The notes below the pieces were generated by a model, which ran no database searches, was not told the DNA's origin, and worked only from the letters and a program-made list of their open reading frames with translations. A DNA stretch of 64,000 bases, taken from Torymus aiolomorphi. Its lineage: Eukaryota > Arthropoda > Insecta > Hymenoptera > Torymidae. Position 1 is the stretch's first letter; each line of letters begins with the position of its first letter. The stretch lies in assembly GCA_036365515.1 (NCBI GenBank), contig CM070877.1:7573001-7637000 (forward strand). The letters run 5' to 3'. Of this stretch, positions 16,929-27,800 are shown piece by piece. Both the position numbers and the translations under genes were made by a program.

Positions 16929-19688
16929 ATGTCCGCTGGTGTGTATAACTACCTTTCAGTTAAACATTCATCATTTATTTCAGTATAAAGTAATAATCCT
17001 TCTTTGAAAATTATAGATGATGATGGAACATATAGTGCTAATAATATGAACAAAATAATTAATAATCCTCAGGCAGTTTATCTAAATTCAGGTACTTTAT
17101 TATAGTATTATTTATTCATATTTCTATTATCAGTGATTATATAAATTCAAAATATTAAAATATGATTAAATTTTTTCACAGCTAGTGATCCTAACAATCT
17201 TCAACAAATGTATCTCACAAATGAATTAGCATACGCCCGAATGGCAAACTCAACAGCAGATAACTCTGGTTAGTATATGCAAACTTTAATCAAACAACAT
17301 TTTGATCTGATACTGTGCAAAAAAAGTAGAATTATGTAACTCCAAAAGAAATTAGTAATTATTTTTAAATAATCCTTTAAAATAGTTTATTCAGTATTTC
17401 TATGTATGTATTAAAATATACCAATTTATTTATTATGATCAGGTGTATCATGTACTAATCACAAAACCACACCCACAGCAAAGAAGAAGGTAAGGAGCTT
17501 TTCGCTGCAGGAGAAGGTGAAGATTCTCGACGACATAAAGGCCGGCCGGTCGAAGGTCGAGGCGCGCAAGGAATATGGCATCGGCGAGAGTACATTACGT
17601 CGATGGATTCACGATGAGCAGAAGATTCGGGACGCGCTGCGCGACGAGACGGCAAACCGCAAGAAGACGCGCTCGGAGGACAGTCCTTACGTGGATGAGG
17701 CACTCATCGCATGGTACAATCAGTGCAGGATGCAGAACATTCAGCTGTCAGGGCTGATGTTGAGAGGTATGTTGGATTTGAGGGATTATAGAGAAAGAGA
17801 AGGGAAGAGATAATGTAATATTTTGGAAACGATGTTGGTGGTAATTAGTAATTAGCCAGAGTAAAACATTGCAAACTTTCTCTTGTAAACAGTGCTGCTA
17901 AGTAACATTAAAACTTTTCCTTCATTTTTGTGTGAATAATAAAGTTAAAATTAAAGGTTGTTATTGAACATTTTTTATTTTGTTAAATATCACGGTAAAA
18001 GTTAAAAGTATTCTAGGAGTTTGATTGTCTTAGTTTTTTGACCTACAAAAATTAATATCTATGGAATTGTTATCTTTAGAAAAAGCTCTGGAGCTGAACA
18101 AACTACTGGGTGGCAAGGACAGCTTCACGGCGAGCAGCGAGTGGTTCGCGAACTGGAAGCGGAAGTACGCGGTTCCTGACCTCAGCGAGGAGACCAAGCA
18201 GATCGAGGACAGTGCGCTGAACCAGCTGACCACGACCCTAGCCAACGCCGTGGAAGAGGAATCCCTCCTACGCTGTCAGATCTTCAAGTGCGACAAAACG
18301 GTGCTGAACTACAAGTCGCTGCCCGGGCGTCGACTCCCCGGCGATCGGATAACGATTATGACGTGCAGCAACGCGGACGGCAGCTTAAAACTGCCGCTGG
18401 TCGTGCTGGGCAAGTCGGTAAAGTCTACGACCATACTGAATCTGCAACACTGTCTGCCGGTTTTCTACTCGCACCAGACGAGCCTGTGGATGGACGGTGA
18501 CGTGTTGAACGAGTGGTTCGACCACGAGTTCACACCGCGTGTCACTGAGTTCCTGAAGTTGCGCAGCCTGCCCCTCAAGGCGATCCTCATCGTCGAGAAC
18601 GTGCCGTCCGATGCGTTTCAGAATCGGCAGACCAGCGAACTGCAGATCCATCTAATCCTCCACAACCTCAGCTTGGTAATAGGACCCATGAACAACGAGA
18701 GCCTGCAGAGCGTCAAGCTCAACTACATGTACAAGCTACTGAGGTCGATTGTCAGCGCGCAGGAGGACGGCGAGTGCATGGCTGACTTCCTACAAAAGGT
18801 CAATTTGAGAGACTTCATTTACTGGGTGAGCAGCGCCTGGGACGAAGTGAGGCCCTCGACGATCGTCAAGTGCTGGAAGATGCTCGTGAAGGAGACGGAG
18901 GAGATACTCGAAGTGTCCGACGGGGTGCAGGAGGTGAACGTCTCGGTGATCTTCGAGACCCTTAGACGAATTAACGAATATAGGAATATAAGCGGAGACG
19001 AAGTGGCTAAGTGGATCGCCGAGAACCACGAGACTTCTAGGATAACCTTAGATAATAATCACATTATTGAAATTGTCAAGGATTCTAACGAAGATATGGT
19101 TGATGGTAAAGTTCTACGTATTCGTGATAAATATGTCTTAATTAAATAAAAAGCGTTCGTAGTAATTTGATTTGAAATTAAAGAATCTATCAGATATAGA
19201 CAAAACAATTGTTTGTACTCACAATTTTATTACCAACGTTTCGGGAGTTTCCTTACTACCCTCATCAGGGCTACAAGATGTAAAGATGTTGTATGTGTGA
19301 TGACAAGCAGGTGTAACAAAACTATATACAACTGAAACTCCCGAAAAGTTGGTAATAAAATCATGAGTACAAACCATTGGTTCGTTAATGTCCGATAGAT
19401 TCTTTAATTAAAAAAATATGTCTTTATCGTATACTTTATTTATTACCCGACGGAATGTTTTCATCCCGGTTTCTGTCGAGAAATCAACTTATTCAATTGT
19501 AATTATTTGTTGCAGATGCAGCAAACATGTGTGAAGAAAATAAGACTTCATCGGCCGCCGAAGCTATTAATGGTCTAACCGATGCTATTAGGTTCTTTGA
19601 GCAGAACGGGTGTGCTAGCGTATCGGAAATGATGACACTGGTTAAATTGAAAGAGAAAGCACTGACGATAAAGATAAATAAAAAATAA
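16929..19688 (+). CDS. Tigger/pogo transposase-derived (CENP-B/jerky-like) protein, probably domesticated
   Basis: Exons 16929-16938, 17017-17091, 17182-17268, 17443-17766, 18080-19105 and 19516-19688 join in constant phase to 564 residues. After a 70-residue leader without a recognised domain come a pipsqueak-type helix-turn-helix (about 74-120; SRVEAR-like KVEARKEYGIGESTLRRW), a CENP-B-type second DNA-binding region (about 140-200; GLMLREKALELNKLLGG), a DDE_1 transposase fold (about 225-415) and a Tigger-type C-terminal tail. Of the expected acidic triad, D near residue 237 (KCDKTVL) remains, the second is E in LIVENVPSD (about 338), and the third is K in LQSVKLNY (about 378) where QPMDQG is usual. 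It is therefore likely a DNA-binding host protein, not an active transposase. Read-through past 19105 would give a shorter C-terminus ending at 19149. The tiny first exon is the least certain part. Confidence 0.85.
19178..19409. mobile_element. MITE/foldback in the last intron of the Tigger-derived gene
   Basis: The ends TTAAAGAATCTATC and GATAGATTCTTTAA are inverted copies. Arms continue inward through TTTGTACTCA, TTTTATTACCAAC and a CGGGAGTTT block, with a core containing CTCATCAGGGCTACAA. It is about 230 bp with no coding capacity. It separates the donor at 19106 from the final exon at 19516. Confidence 0.75.
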
Positions 19689-19788
19689 ATCTACACTCTA
19701 AGCAATGAAGTATTTAAAAGATACGGTTTTGTAAAATTTAATTTATAATTTATTACGTCAATTTTAATGTTTTTGTATAAAAGTTCAA

Positions 19789-19794
19789 AATAAA
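19789..19794 (+). terminator. Candidate poly(A) signal, Tigger-derived gene
   Basis: An AATAAA lies about 100 bp after the TAA at 19686-19688, in an AT-rich 3' region. The assignment is by position only. Confidence 0.5.
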
Positions 19795-20462
19795 AACTTT
19801 ATCTAATAAGGTTTTTTTTTTAAATTATTTGCGATTACGAATAAGTTTTTTTCGTGTGAATTAAAAGAAAAAAGAAAACTAATCATTGCTATTTTTGATT
19901 TTTTTGCATATCAAAAATGTTTGAGCTTTAGGCTTTTATTTTTAATTATTTTTTTTTTGAACTCTGTTGTACAAAAATATTAATAGCATGCAACGACTTA
20001 CAATTTTAATGGAAATTAAGGCAAATAAGAAAAGAATTTAACGCTCGCGCATCTTTCACAAATCATTAATGAATAAACGGCTAACGAGACTTTTTCACGC
20101 AATCTTTTTGCATAAATTTATACACATTTATATATACACACACATCCACATACGCAGCATTATTGCATTGCACACTCGTATGCATCACAAAGAGAGAATA
20201 TGAGAGAGAAAGTGCGTGAGAGAGAGACAAAAGCGCCTTTGCGTGCGCGCTTCCGCGACTGCTTTCAGTCGGTTAGCCTCCTGCTCCTCTCTCACGCGAT
20301 CATCTTTTTCGGCCCCCCTTGATCGAACCGCCAAATTCCAAGTCGATCATCAATCATCACCACCACCACCATCATCATCACCATAATCATCATCATCGTC
20401 ATTGCTATCATCGTCACGGGAGAGGAGAAAATTCGCAGTGAAAAGTAAGACGAACCGACACG
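19795..20462. other. Short spacer and 5' region of the small membrane-protein gene
   Basis: The left half is AT-rich. From about 20170 purine-rich GAGAGA runs and a CG-rich patch appear, followed by CAT/CAC repeats (20340-20405). The ATG at 20463 is preceded by CGACACG. The short ORFs here are reading the low-complexity repeats. Confidence 0.4.
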
Positions 20463-22863
20463 ATGTGCGACTTCCTGCCGGCATCCGTGCATGCGGTCCT
20501 CAACGACGTGGAAACGAGCCTCAGTCTGCCCCTCCTCGTCATCATCGTCCTCTGTACCCTGCAGTATATCGCCTATCACGGGATGCACATAGCATGCACC
20601 GTGAAGGAGATTATGCGAAAAAGATCGGAGAAAAAGCGCCGACAGCGAAAATGCGTCAAGACGAAGCCGGGACCCGGGCTAATCCAGCGTGCTACAGGTT
20701 TGAAATTTATAATACTTATTCATTTGTAAGAGCTATAATATTAAGTTTGAGTTTGTTATTGATATTGATTAAACAAACTAACCTTTTTACATACATAAAA
20801 GTTATATAATTGAACAAATTGTACTTAAAAAGTTACATCTACGCATTTACTAATTATTATCTCTTAAAAACGCTAAAACTTCTAAATTTTATTATGTAAA
20901 CTATGACCATATTTAAGACAAAAAATAAAATAAGATAATTCAAAAGTCTGTTTATCTATATTGATCGAGTTAAAAAGTTAAAAAAATGGTTTATGATGCA
21001 TCAATAATCATTCTTATATACTGACTACAAAAGACCACAACTTCTAGATCACGGGTTTCGCTCAAACTTTGGGATATGTTTTTGGATGCCAAAAGCTGGA
21101 GAAAGTCAGTGTTGTACTTACGATTTAACTCTTTGAAATAATCGAGTTATGAACGTTATTATGCTATTTTTTTTAAATCGTAAAAAGCATTTACTTACAC
21201 GTCAACATTTGCCCATATGGAAAAAAATAAGTGTAGTAAATCGTAATAAACTATACAAAACTGTAGAAAACCGTAAAAACTGTACAAAACTGTATAAAAG
21301 TGTTGGTTTTCGAACACTTTGCATGGTTAATTTCTACGGTTTAATACATTTTCGTACTGTTTCGTACAGTTTTGTACAGTTTCCTACATTTACTATTTCG
21401 ACAGGAAAAATTTGATATATACGCAAAAAATTTATGAATCGTAATAAAATGTACGAAAGTATATAAACTCGTACGAATCCGTAAATAAATGTACAAAACT
21501 ACGAAAATGTAAGATTCATTATGCCTCTACCACATAAGCGCGTACAACCGCGTTCGACCGCGTAAGAGCGCACGCGCTCGCTTCTCTCATTGGTCGTCGA
21601 AGGCCTGAGCTCGCTCCCAACCAATGAGAGAAGCGAGCGCGTGCGCTCTTACGTGGTCGAACGCGGTTGTACGCGCTTATGTGGTAGAGGCATAAAACTT
21701 ACGAAAATGTATGTTTTCGTACGTTTTTTATATTTTTCTTACGTTTTCGTACATTTTCTTGCGTTTTCATACATTTAAGTTTTTACAGACAAATTTGAGA
21801 AAATTTATAAATCGTATGAAAACGTATAAAACCATATAAAAATGTACAAAAATGTACAAAATCGTACAAATTTTATCAGAAAACCAACAGTTTCCTACAC
21901 TTTCCTACATATTCCTACAATTTTCTACAGTTTTCTATGATTTCCTACATTTATTATTTCCATACGGGTGATATTTCAAAAAAGAAAATGAAACTATTAA
22001 AAGAAGCTTTCATTTGCTTTTTTTGCAATTAAAAATTAAATAATCCGGCCCAATATTTATGTCAATTCAAAGTTGCGCAACAAAAATATGTCGCGGAAAT
22101 GAAAAGATCTACAGATTTGCATTAGTATCATATTGAGTCACTTTTGCTGCTCAACTTAAAATTACCTTAACCTTTGATATGATTAGTAGAAGGTACTTTT
22201 AACAAGTGGTTGAAAAATGTTCATAACTCGATTTTTCTTCGGTATATATCCACAAACATATTTCATAAAGTTTGAGCAGAATTAATCCGTGATCCAGAGG
22301 TTGCGGTCTCTCTTAGTAAGAGCTTTAAAAATCATCCTCGATAATAAAATTTTATTATATATTTAAAATTTATATTCATCCTAGTTCCATAATGGTACAT
22401 TTCGATACTAGTGCGATAAGTATGATTTTATGATACATCGTGCGATAAGTGCCTTTTATGAGCACGCTTGCGTTTAGCAAGCGTGGTTTTAGCATAAATG
22501 GTATACTTATTAACTTATCGCACGGTGTGTCATAAAAATTATTTTTTTACTCTTTTGTCCTCTTCTGTACTCTTTTTTTTGCCATCTTACCAATTACGAA
22601 TTAAAAATTGAACACGAACCACTTACAAGCCAAGTGTAAAACATTCACGACAAATCCTATATCAATTTTCAGATTTCGTGAACAAGCTGATGGGCCGAAC
22701 GCGGGCTAAGTGCTTAGAGAAGCGCAAGCCCTGCTGCAAGAAGCCGCGGCCACCGTGCAAGCGTTCGAGCTGCGGTGGTGTAGACGTCGAGCAGAAGGTC
22801 ATAATCGAGGACGACTGGGACGACATGAACGACGACGACGACGACGATCTCGATGATCTGTGA
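20463..22863 (+). CDS. Small single-pass membrane protein with Cys/Lys-rich and poly-Asp tail (unknown function)
   Basis: Exon 20463-20697 joins 22673-22863 (phase 1 at both sides, GT and AG present), giving 141 residues. I do not recognise the family. Residues about 20-44 form one hydrophobic segment (LSLPLLVIIVLCTLQY and following), succeeded by a strongly basic stretch (KRSEKKRRQRK), so an N-out or tail-in-cytosol topology is likely. Exon 2 encodes a Cys/Lys-rich part (KRKPCCKKPRPPCKRSSC) and ends in an acidic tail of about 20 residues, mostly aspartate. The AATAAA at 23054-23059 fits as its poly(A) signal. The 2-kb intron contains a 10-bp-phased foldback element. The splice phase match and the good second exon support a real gene; no function is claimed. 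Confidence 0.65.
21212..21968. mobile_element. Foldback element made of phased 10-bp units, copy 1
   Basis: The termini CCCATATGG (21212) and CCATACGGG (ending 21968) are inverted. Subterminal arms consist of degenerate 10-bp units of the form GTANNAAANN; from about 21226 at least seven follow in register (GTAGTAAATC, GTAATAAACT, GTAGAAAACC, GTACAAAACT, GTATAAAAGT and others). The right arm carries the inverted units. A separate GC-rich hairpin is nested inside at 21519-21695. A second copy lies at 31202-31765. No ORF of substance is present. Confidence 0.7.
21519..21695. mobile_element. GC-rich hairpin MITE nested in the 10-bp-phased element
   Basis: Arms of about 75-80 bp (starting TGCCTCTACCACATAAGCGC, with the complement ending at about 21693) flank a spacer of about 17 bp. 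Each end is bordered by TA, consistent with but not proof of a Tc1/mariner-type TA target. Its GC content contrasts sharply with the AT-rich host element, indicating a later insertion. Confidence 0.75.
22426..22537. repeat. Hairpin MITE before exon 2 of the small membrane-protein gene
   Basis: Outer arms TTTTATGATACATCGTGCGA (22426 onward) and a near complement ending 22537 enclose a central stem with GCACGCTTGC and GCAAGCGTGG around a 5-base loop near 22478. It lies about 135 bp upstream of the exon 2 acceptor. Confidence 0.7.
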
Positions 22864-23053
22864 AGACGACGACGACGAGCGCTGTGTGTGTGTGTTTTCA
22901 ACTCGTACTCCTACCCGTCATGGTGTTCTTTGTCAGTGTACTAAGATATAAATATGTGTGCATTTTGTTTAACTCTCACTCTCTCGCCAACGAGGGAGTC
23001 GGAAGTCCGTACTGGAAGAAGCCTCTCCTCCGCATATCGCGCGTGGACGCATG

Positions 23054-23059
23054 AATAAA
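23054..23059 (+). terminator. Candidate poly(A) signal, small membrane-protein gene
   Basis: An AATAAA lies 190 bp after the TGA at 22861-22863. Confidence 0.5.
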
Positions 23060-24800
23060 AAACGTTACTTTTTATTAAAGATACGATGAAAAATTTAGTG
23101 GCTGTAAGGGGTAACAATATAGGATAATGTATGATGAAAACAATATTTTTCAATAAAAAAAAAAGTGAATACGTATATGGAGATATGGGTGTGTTGTTCA
23201 TTCTTTTCGTTGGTGTAAGGTGCATATATAGATTTAAGGTGCAATTGAAAGTAAATGATAAGAGTACATATAAGAGAATTTAGTATTATATACATAATTT
23301 TGTAAGTGTTATTAAATACTTAATGATAAGAGCGCGTGAGCAGCTTGTCGAAACTTTATTGTTTGCACTTCGCGCGAGAATGTTCCAGATTTCAGAATCG
23401 TCGTTTGGAAGAGAATAATAAAGTTTTTTTTTACTGAGTACTTGAATGTTAGTACTTTACGACACACTCGCCGATAATTTTAAAGTAAAATTCAATAAGT
23501 GTAAAATAAAGCGTTAAATTACAAATAGACTTATTCTTTCTTTATCACTGATTAAACATGACTTTCTTCGACAATCCATTTTCAACTCCATATTCTGCAA
23601 ACTCAATTAAAAAATCTTCTAGTACCTTATTTTACAATACGTCCATCATTATAATCAGCTTATCTAACTTATCTTTCCATCACATCCCGGCTGTAATTAT
23701 TTACCTTACCTACCGCCCGTCGACACAATACCTACCCACGTCACATCCAATCTCGCTCGTAGCTAGGCTTCTTTGTGGATAACAAGTAAAGCATATGAGT
23801 AAGTATATAATCTGCTGTTGCTGAGTGCGCGTGGATCGAGCGTACGTCGTGGGCTCGTGGCTCGTGGCACACACATGACACAGTGCGCGAACGCCGGCCC
23901 TAACGACGGGACGCATATACTTATCGCAGAGCTGCAGCGCGCGCCTATACCATAGGAATACATTATATGCATATATCTATTACACACCTATTCTAACCTT
24001 TTCTTATATAGTATGTGCACTGTCGATCGTTGACGCGCGGAGGTAAACAAAGTGCGTTTTTTCGTCTGCGGGGTGTCTGTAGGCGTAATTTTTTCGCAGT
24101 GCGGGTCGTTAAAATACTGTACACCGACTATATAGTGTGGCTATAAGTTCGTGAGCGTAGCAGCTTCTGGAACCTATAAATACTTGCACCCTCTTTCGAT
24201 CCTCTCAAGGGCGCGAGCTTCTTTCCTTGATGCTTGGAGTTTTTTTTATCATATAAGTGTGTGTGTGTGTATGTGTGTCTGTGTGTGAGGGGAGAAAAAC
24301 ACGTCGTTCGTCGTTTGTTCACAGTTTCTCACACGGATTTTCCGATTTTTCTGTGCAAAAAAAAGCCTTAGTAAGCGGCAGCCGAGCAAGTTCATTACCG
24401 GGGCCCGGTCGTGGAGCAAGATCGTGTATTATGAAAAAGATTCTGGTCAGGAAAAGGAAAGAGCGTGTTCGTAAAAATTTGAAATTCAAAATCGGATGTT
24501 GTTTTGCACCGTTGTGCCCGACTCCCGAGCATCTTGCATTAGCATAATTGTAATAGATGCCTTGTGGTATGATCTATAGGAACTATGGCTTTTTAGGGAT
24601 TGTATCTTTTCTTTTGAAAGATCAGTTTTTTATTTTGTAAATGAATAGATATACCTAGTAGATAGAGAACTAAAAAGCAGATAAAAATTTATGGAAAAAT
24701 ATTCTTTTGGTAGAACTATTATAGCAGCTAGCTTTGTAATTTGTATTATGGAATGGTTATGTGCACAATGTCATTGATAAACATCTACTACATTTTACAG
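23060..24800. promoter_or_regulatory. Spacer and probable 5' region of ADPGK
   Basis: No coding exon is supported. The segment 23700-24420 has raised CpG content, a GTAAGTAT at 23799-23806 and a GT repeat at 24257-24285. The ADPGK coding exon begins after an acceptor at 24799-24800, so an untranslated first exon should lie in or before this region; I cannot fix its position. Confidence 0.4.
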
Positions 24801-24815
24801 GCTCAACAAGTCAAA

Positions 24816-27800
24816 ATGGGCTACCATAGAATCAAGTACAGTACTTTCTTCACAATCGTAGCAATCCTTCTGGCTGTGTACTATCGAAACTCAAGCGATG
24901 TGCTCCAGAGGAAATTACACTCAGTGCTCAAGGCCTTACAGGACTTGGAAGACAGGCACACTGTCAGTTCCAGACCTAGAGTTGCCATTGGTTATGGCAT
25001 TTGCACCGATGTTTACATAGAAGCCAGCAATCTCTTGGAATATTCAGAGGAAATTGGACAACCAGAGCACTTTGATGAAATTAGTAACAAAGAGGAGCTG
25101 CTCAAGAGTTTTGCCTACTACTTTAGGCATGGAGCAGCTGCAGAGTTAGTAAATTCATTTATTTTTGCCATTTCTGAATTGTTGCCAATATCTTTATTTG
25201 CTATTACAGAGTTAAGTAATGTTCATTTAAGATATTAATTTGGCTTTGAATTTTAATGCAATTATTGTGTGATGTTCTCGGTTTACCAAATTTGATAAAG
25301 AACTACATCTATGAGATAAATATTTTGGCAAATAGTAAGAACAAAACAATCAATGAAAGACAAAGAAGATAAAAGTACTTTGAAGATTTAACTAAAATAA
25401 AAATAAAAAATGTTGAAATAGCTTTGCAGTTATTTATACTTTTAAATGAAGTACTCAACTACTCATAAGAAAAAAATTTGTTTAAAAATATTTATCTGAA
25501 TGTGATAATTTACAATAAAATTTTTTTTTTACTACAGTGGCTCATGAATATTTTGCATGATTTGAAAGTATCTAAGAACAAAAACACCTTTCTTAACCTT
25601 TAGACTGCCGGAAAGCCTATATATAGGCTTTAGAGGAAAATCAATATTTTTTTGTGAAAAATAGTATTCCGGGGGTTTTCGGGGTAGCTGATCACGAATT
25701 TGGGGTCAAATTTGACAAATTTACTTCATAGGGCCCGAAATACCCCCCCGACCCCCAAATGCCCCAATTTTTATATATTTCTAAAACTTGGTGAAATTGC
25801 CAATCTGGAGGTTTTCGGGGTCGCTGATCACGAATCTGGGGCCAGATTTCTAAAGGAGACTTGAAAAATCAACATATTTACCTCTTTTTTCAAAAATTAA
25901 AAAAAATGGGGGTTTTGGGGAGGAGTTGGGGACTCCTTGACACGAATTTATCAAATCTGGCACCGAATTCGTGATCAGCGACCCCAAAAACCCCCGGAGT
26001 AACATTTTCACCGAGTTTCAAAAATAGGGGAATTTGGGGGGGGGGGGGGGGCTCCCTGACAAGAATTTATCAAATCTGACTTCAGATTCGTGATCAGCGA
26101 CCCCGAAAACCTAAATAATATGATACTTTCATCGAGTTTTAAGCGTAAAAAAAATTCTATAATAGAAAATTTTTTTCTTTACCGTATCCTGCCGGAAAGC
26201 CTATAATATATAGGTTCAACCTCTGACATGAACTTTGTATATAGTTAATAAGTGATACAAGACACTAATTTGGCCACTTCTAAAGGGCCGTTTAAAGGTT
26301 CAAATCCCGGCAGTCTAAAGGTTAAAGTAAACCAAATCCACACACAAAATTTACAATAATAACAAAGACACATTAAGTTTTCCAAACTTCCCCTTATAAA
26401 CTAAACCTAACAATACATTCCATTGTTTCCTATTTATATTCCGCCTTTCCCTTGCCAACCACAATACTTCAACTACTCATTATTTAACCCACTCACTCTT
26501 TTACAGGCGATTCATGTCGAACAATACTCTGTTCGACAACCTAGTGGCAGCGGCACGCTCGTACCCGTCCTCGTACTCGGCAATCGGTGGTAATGCTGCC
26601 ATCATGGCCATGCGGCTGGTGCGCGAGGGCTGCGACGTCGTCCTCGCCGCTCGCATGACCACGTCCCTCCTGCAGATGATACCCGAGGCTATCACAGTCG
26701 TCGGAGGCGAGGTCGAGAGGGACGACATACATCTGATACTGGAATACAAGAGGGGCGAGGCCTGGGGCCCGTATTCCAGTGCAAGGGCTAATAGGTGATG
26801 ATTGATAGATTTTTGGAGGGTGATTTGTGGAGATGCACGATATAATGAAATTTATTTTGCGGAAAAAGATAAGAATTTAAAAGGTTTTTTTTTGTATATG
26901 CAAAACTAAAATTGTAGTTTTATGAAATATTTGAACTGGCATTGTTAGTGATTTACGAGTCGTGTAATTTATTACTTTTACAAAATAGATAATCGTGAGT
27001 CATTCTTCAGGTATTCTGTAATTGTGAAAAAAAAGAGGAAGAAGCTTATCAGTTTCAAAGCCTGTTTGAACTGTCGTAAATTTTGTAGTATAACTAAAAC
27101 AATGTTGATATATATGATGGAAATGAACATGGTAATAAGCTAATTTAAAAATAAACACGTTTTAAAATTTATTTTAAGCAGAATAACAAATGTAATTTTT
27201 CAATTTTAAAAGCTCATGAATGATTTGTTATGTGCTTTGGGGCTATAATTACTGTTTACATTTGCATTTGAATATTTTAAGAATGTTTATACCAATACTT
27301 TAGTCAACAAATTTTTTTTCTATTTTTTACCTTAAAATATATCGAGAATTTACAACACTTCTTTGCTTTTCTAAACGGTACATAAACTTTTCTCTTATAA
27401 GAGACATTTAACGTATACGTTAAATAGGATCCATCCATTTTTTAATTTTCTAAGATTTATCACGCGAAATACGATAAGAATAGCCATATTATTTGTACCA
27501 TAAGCATAATAATAACTAAAATTCCAGGTACATTATACATAACGACAAGCACAACCCGGAAGCAAGCGGCCTCGAGGAACTAAACGAGATTCTGCCGGAA
27601 TTCAAGCCCCACGTGTTCATCGTGAGCGGGCTGCAGATGATGGATAGCTATCCGTTCAAGGACGGCGAGCGCGCAAGTCACCTGCGCAAGGTCCACGAAC
27701 AGATGCGCAACCAGTTGCCCTCGACGCGCATTCACTTCGAGATGGCCTCGTTCGTTGAGGAGAGCCTCATGACCGACCTCAATAACGTGATCGTCCCCTA

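Noticed and set aside
19106..19149. Tigger-derived gene ending at TAA 19147-19149
   Set aside because: The donor at 19106 and the phase-matched exon at 19516 restore the usual Tigger C-terminal tail, so read-through is at most a minor isoform.
21226..21300. CRISPR-like array from regular spacing
   Set aside because: Units are 10 bp and degenerate with no separate spacers, and the genome is eukaryotic; a foldback element explains them.
26297..26310. tRNA-like B-box (GGTTCAAATCCCGG)
   Set aside because: It falls in the piggyBac-like MITE end, no A-box or cloverleaf can be drawn around it, and the CCGG is part of the terminal repeat.
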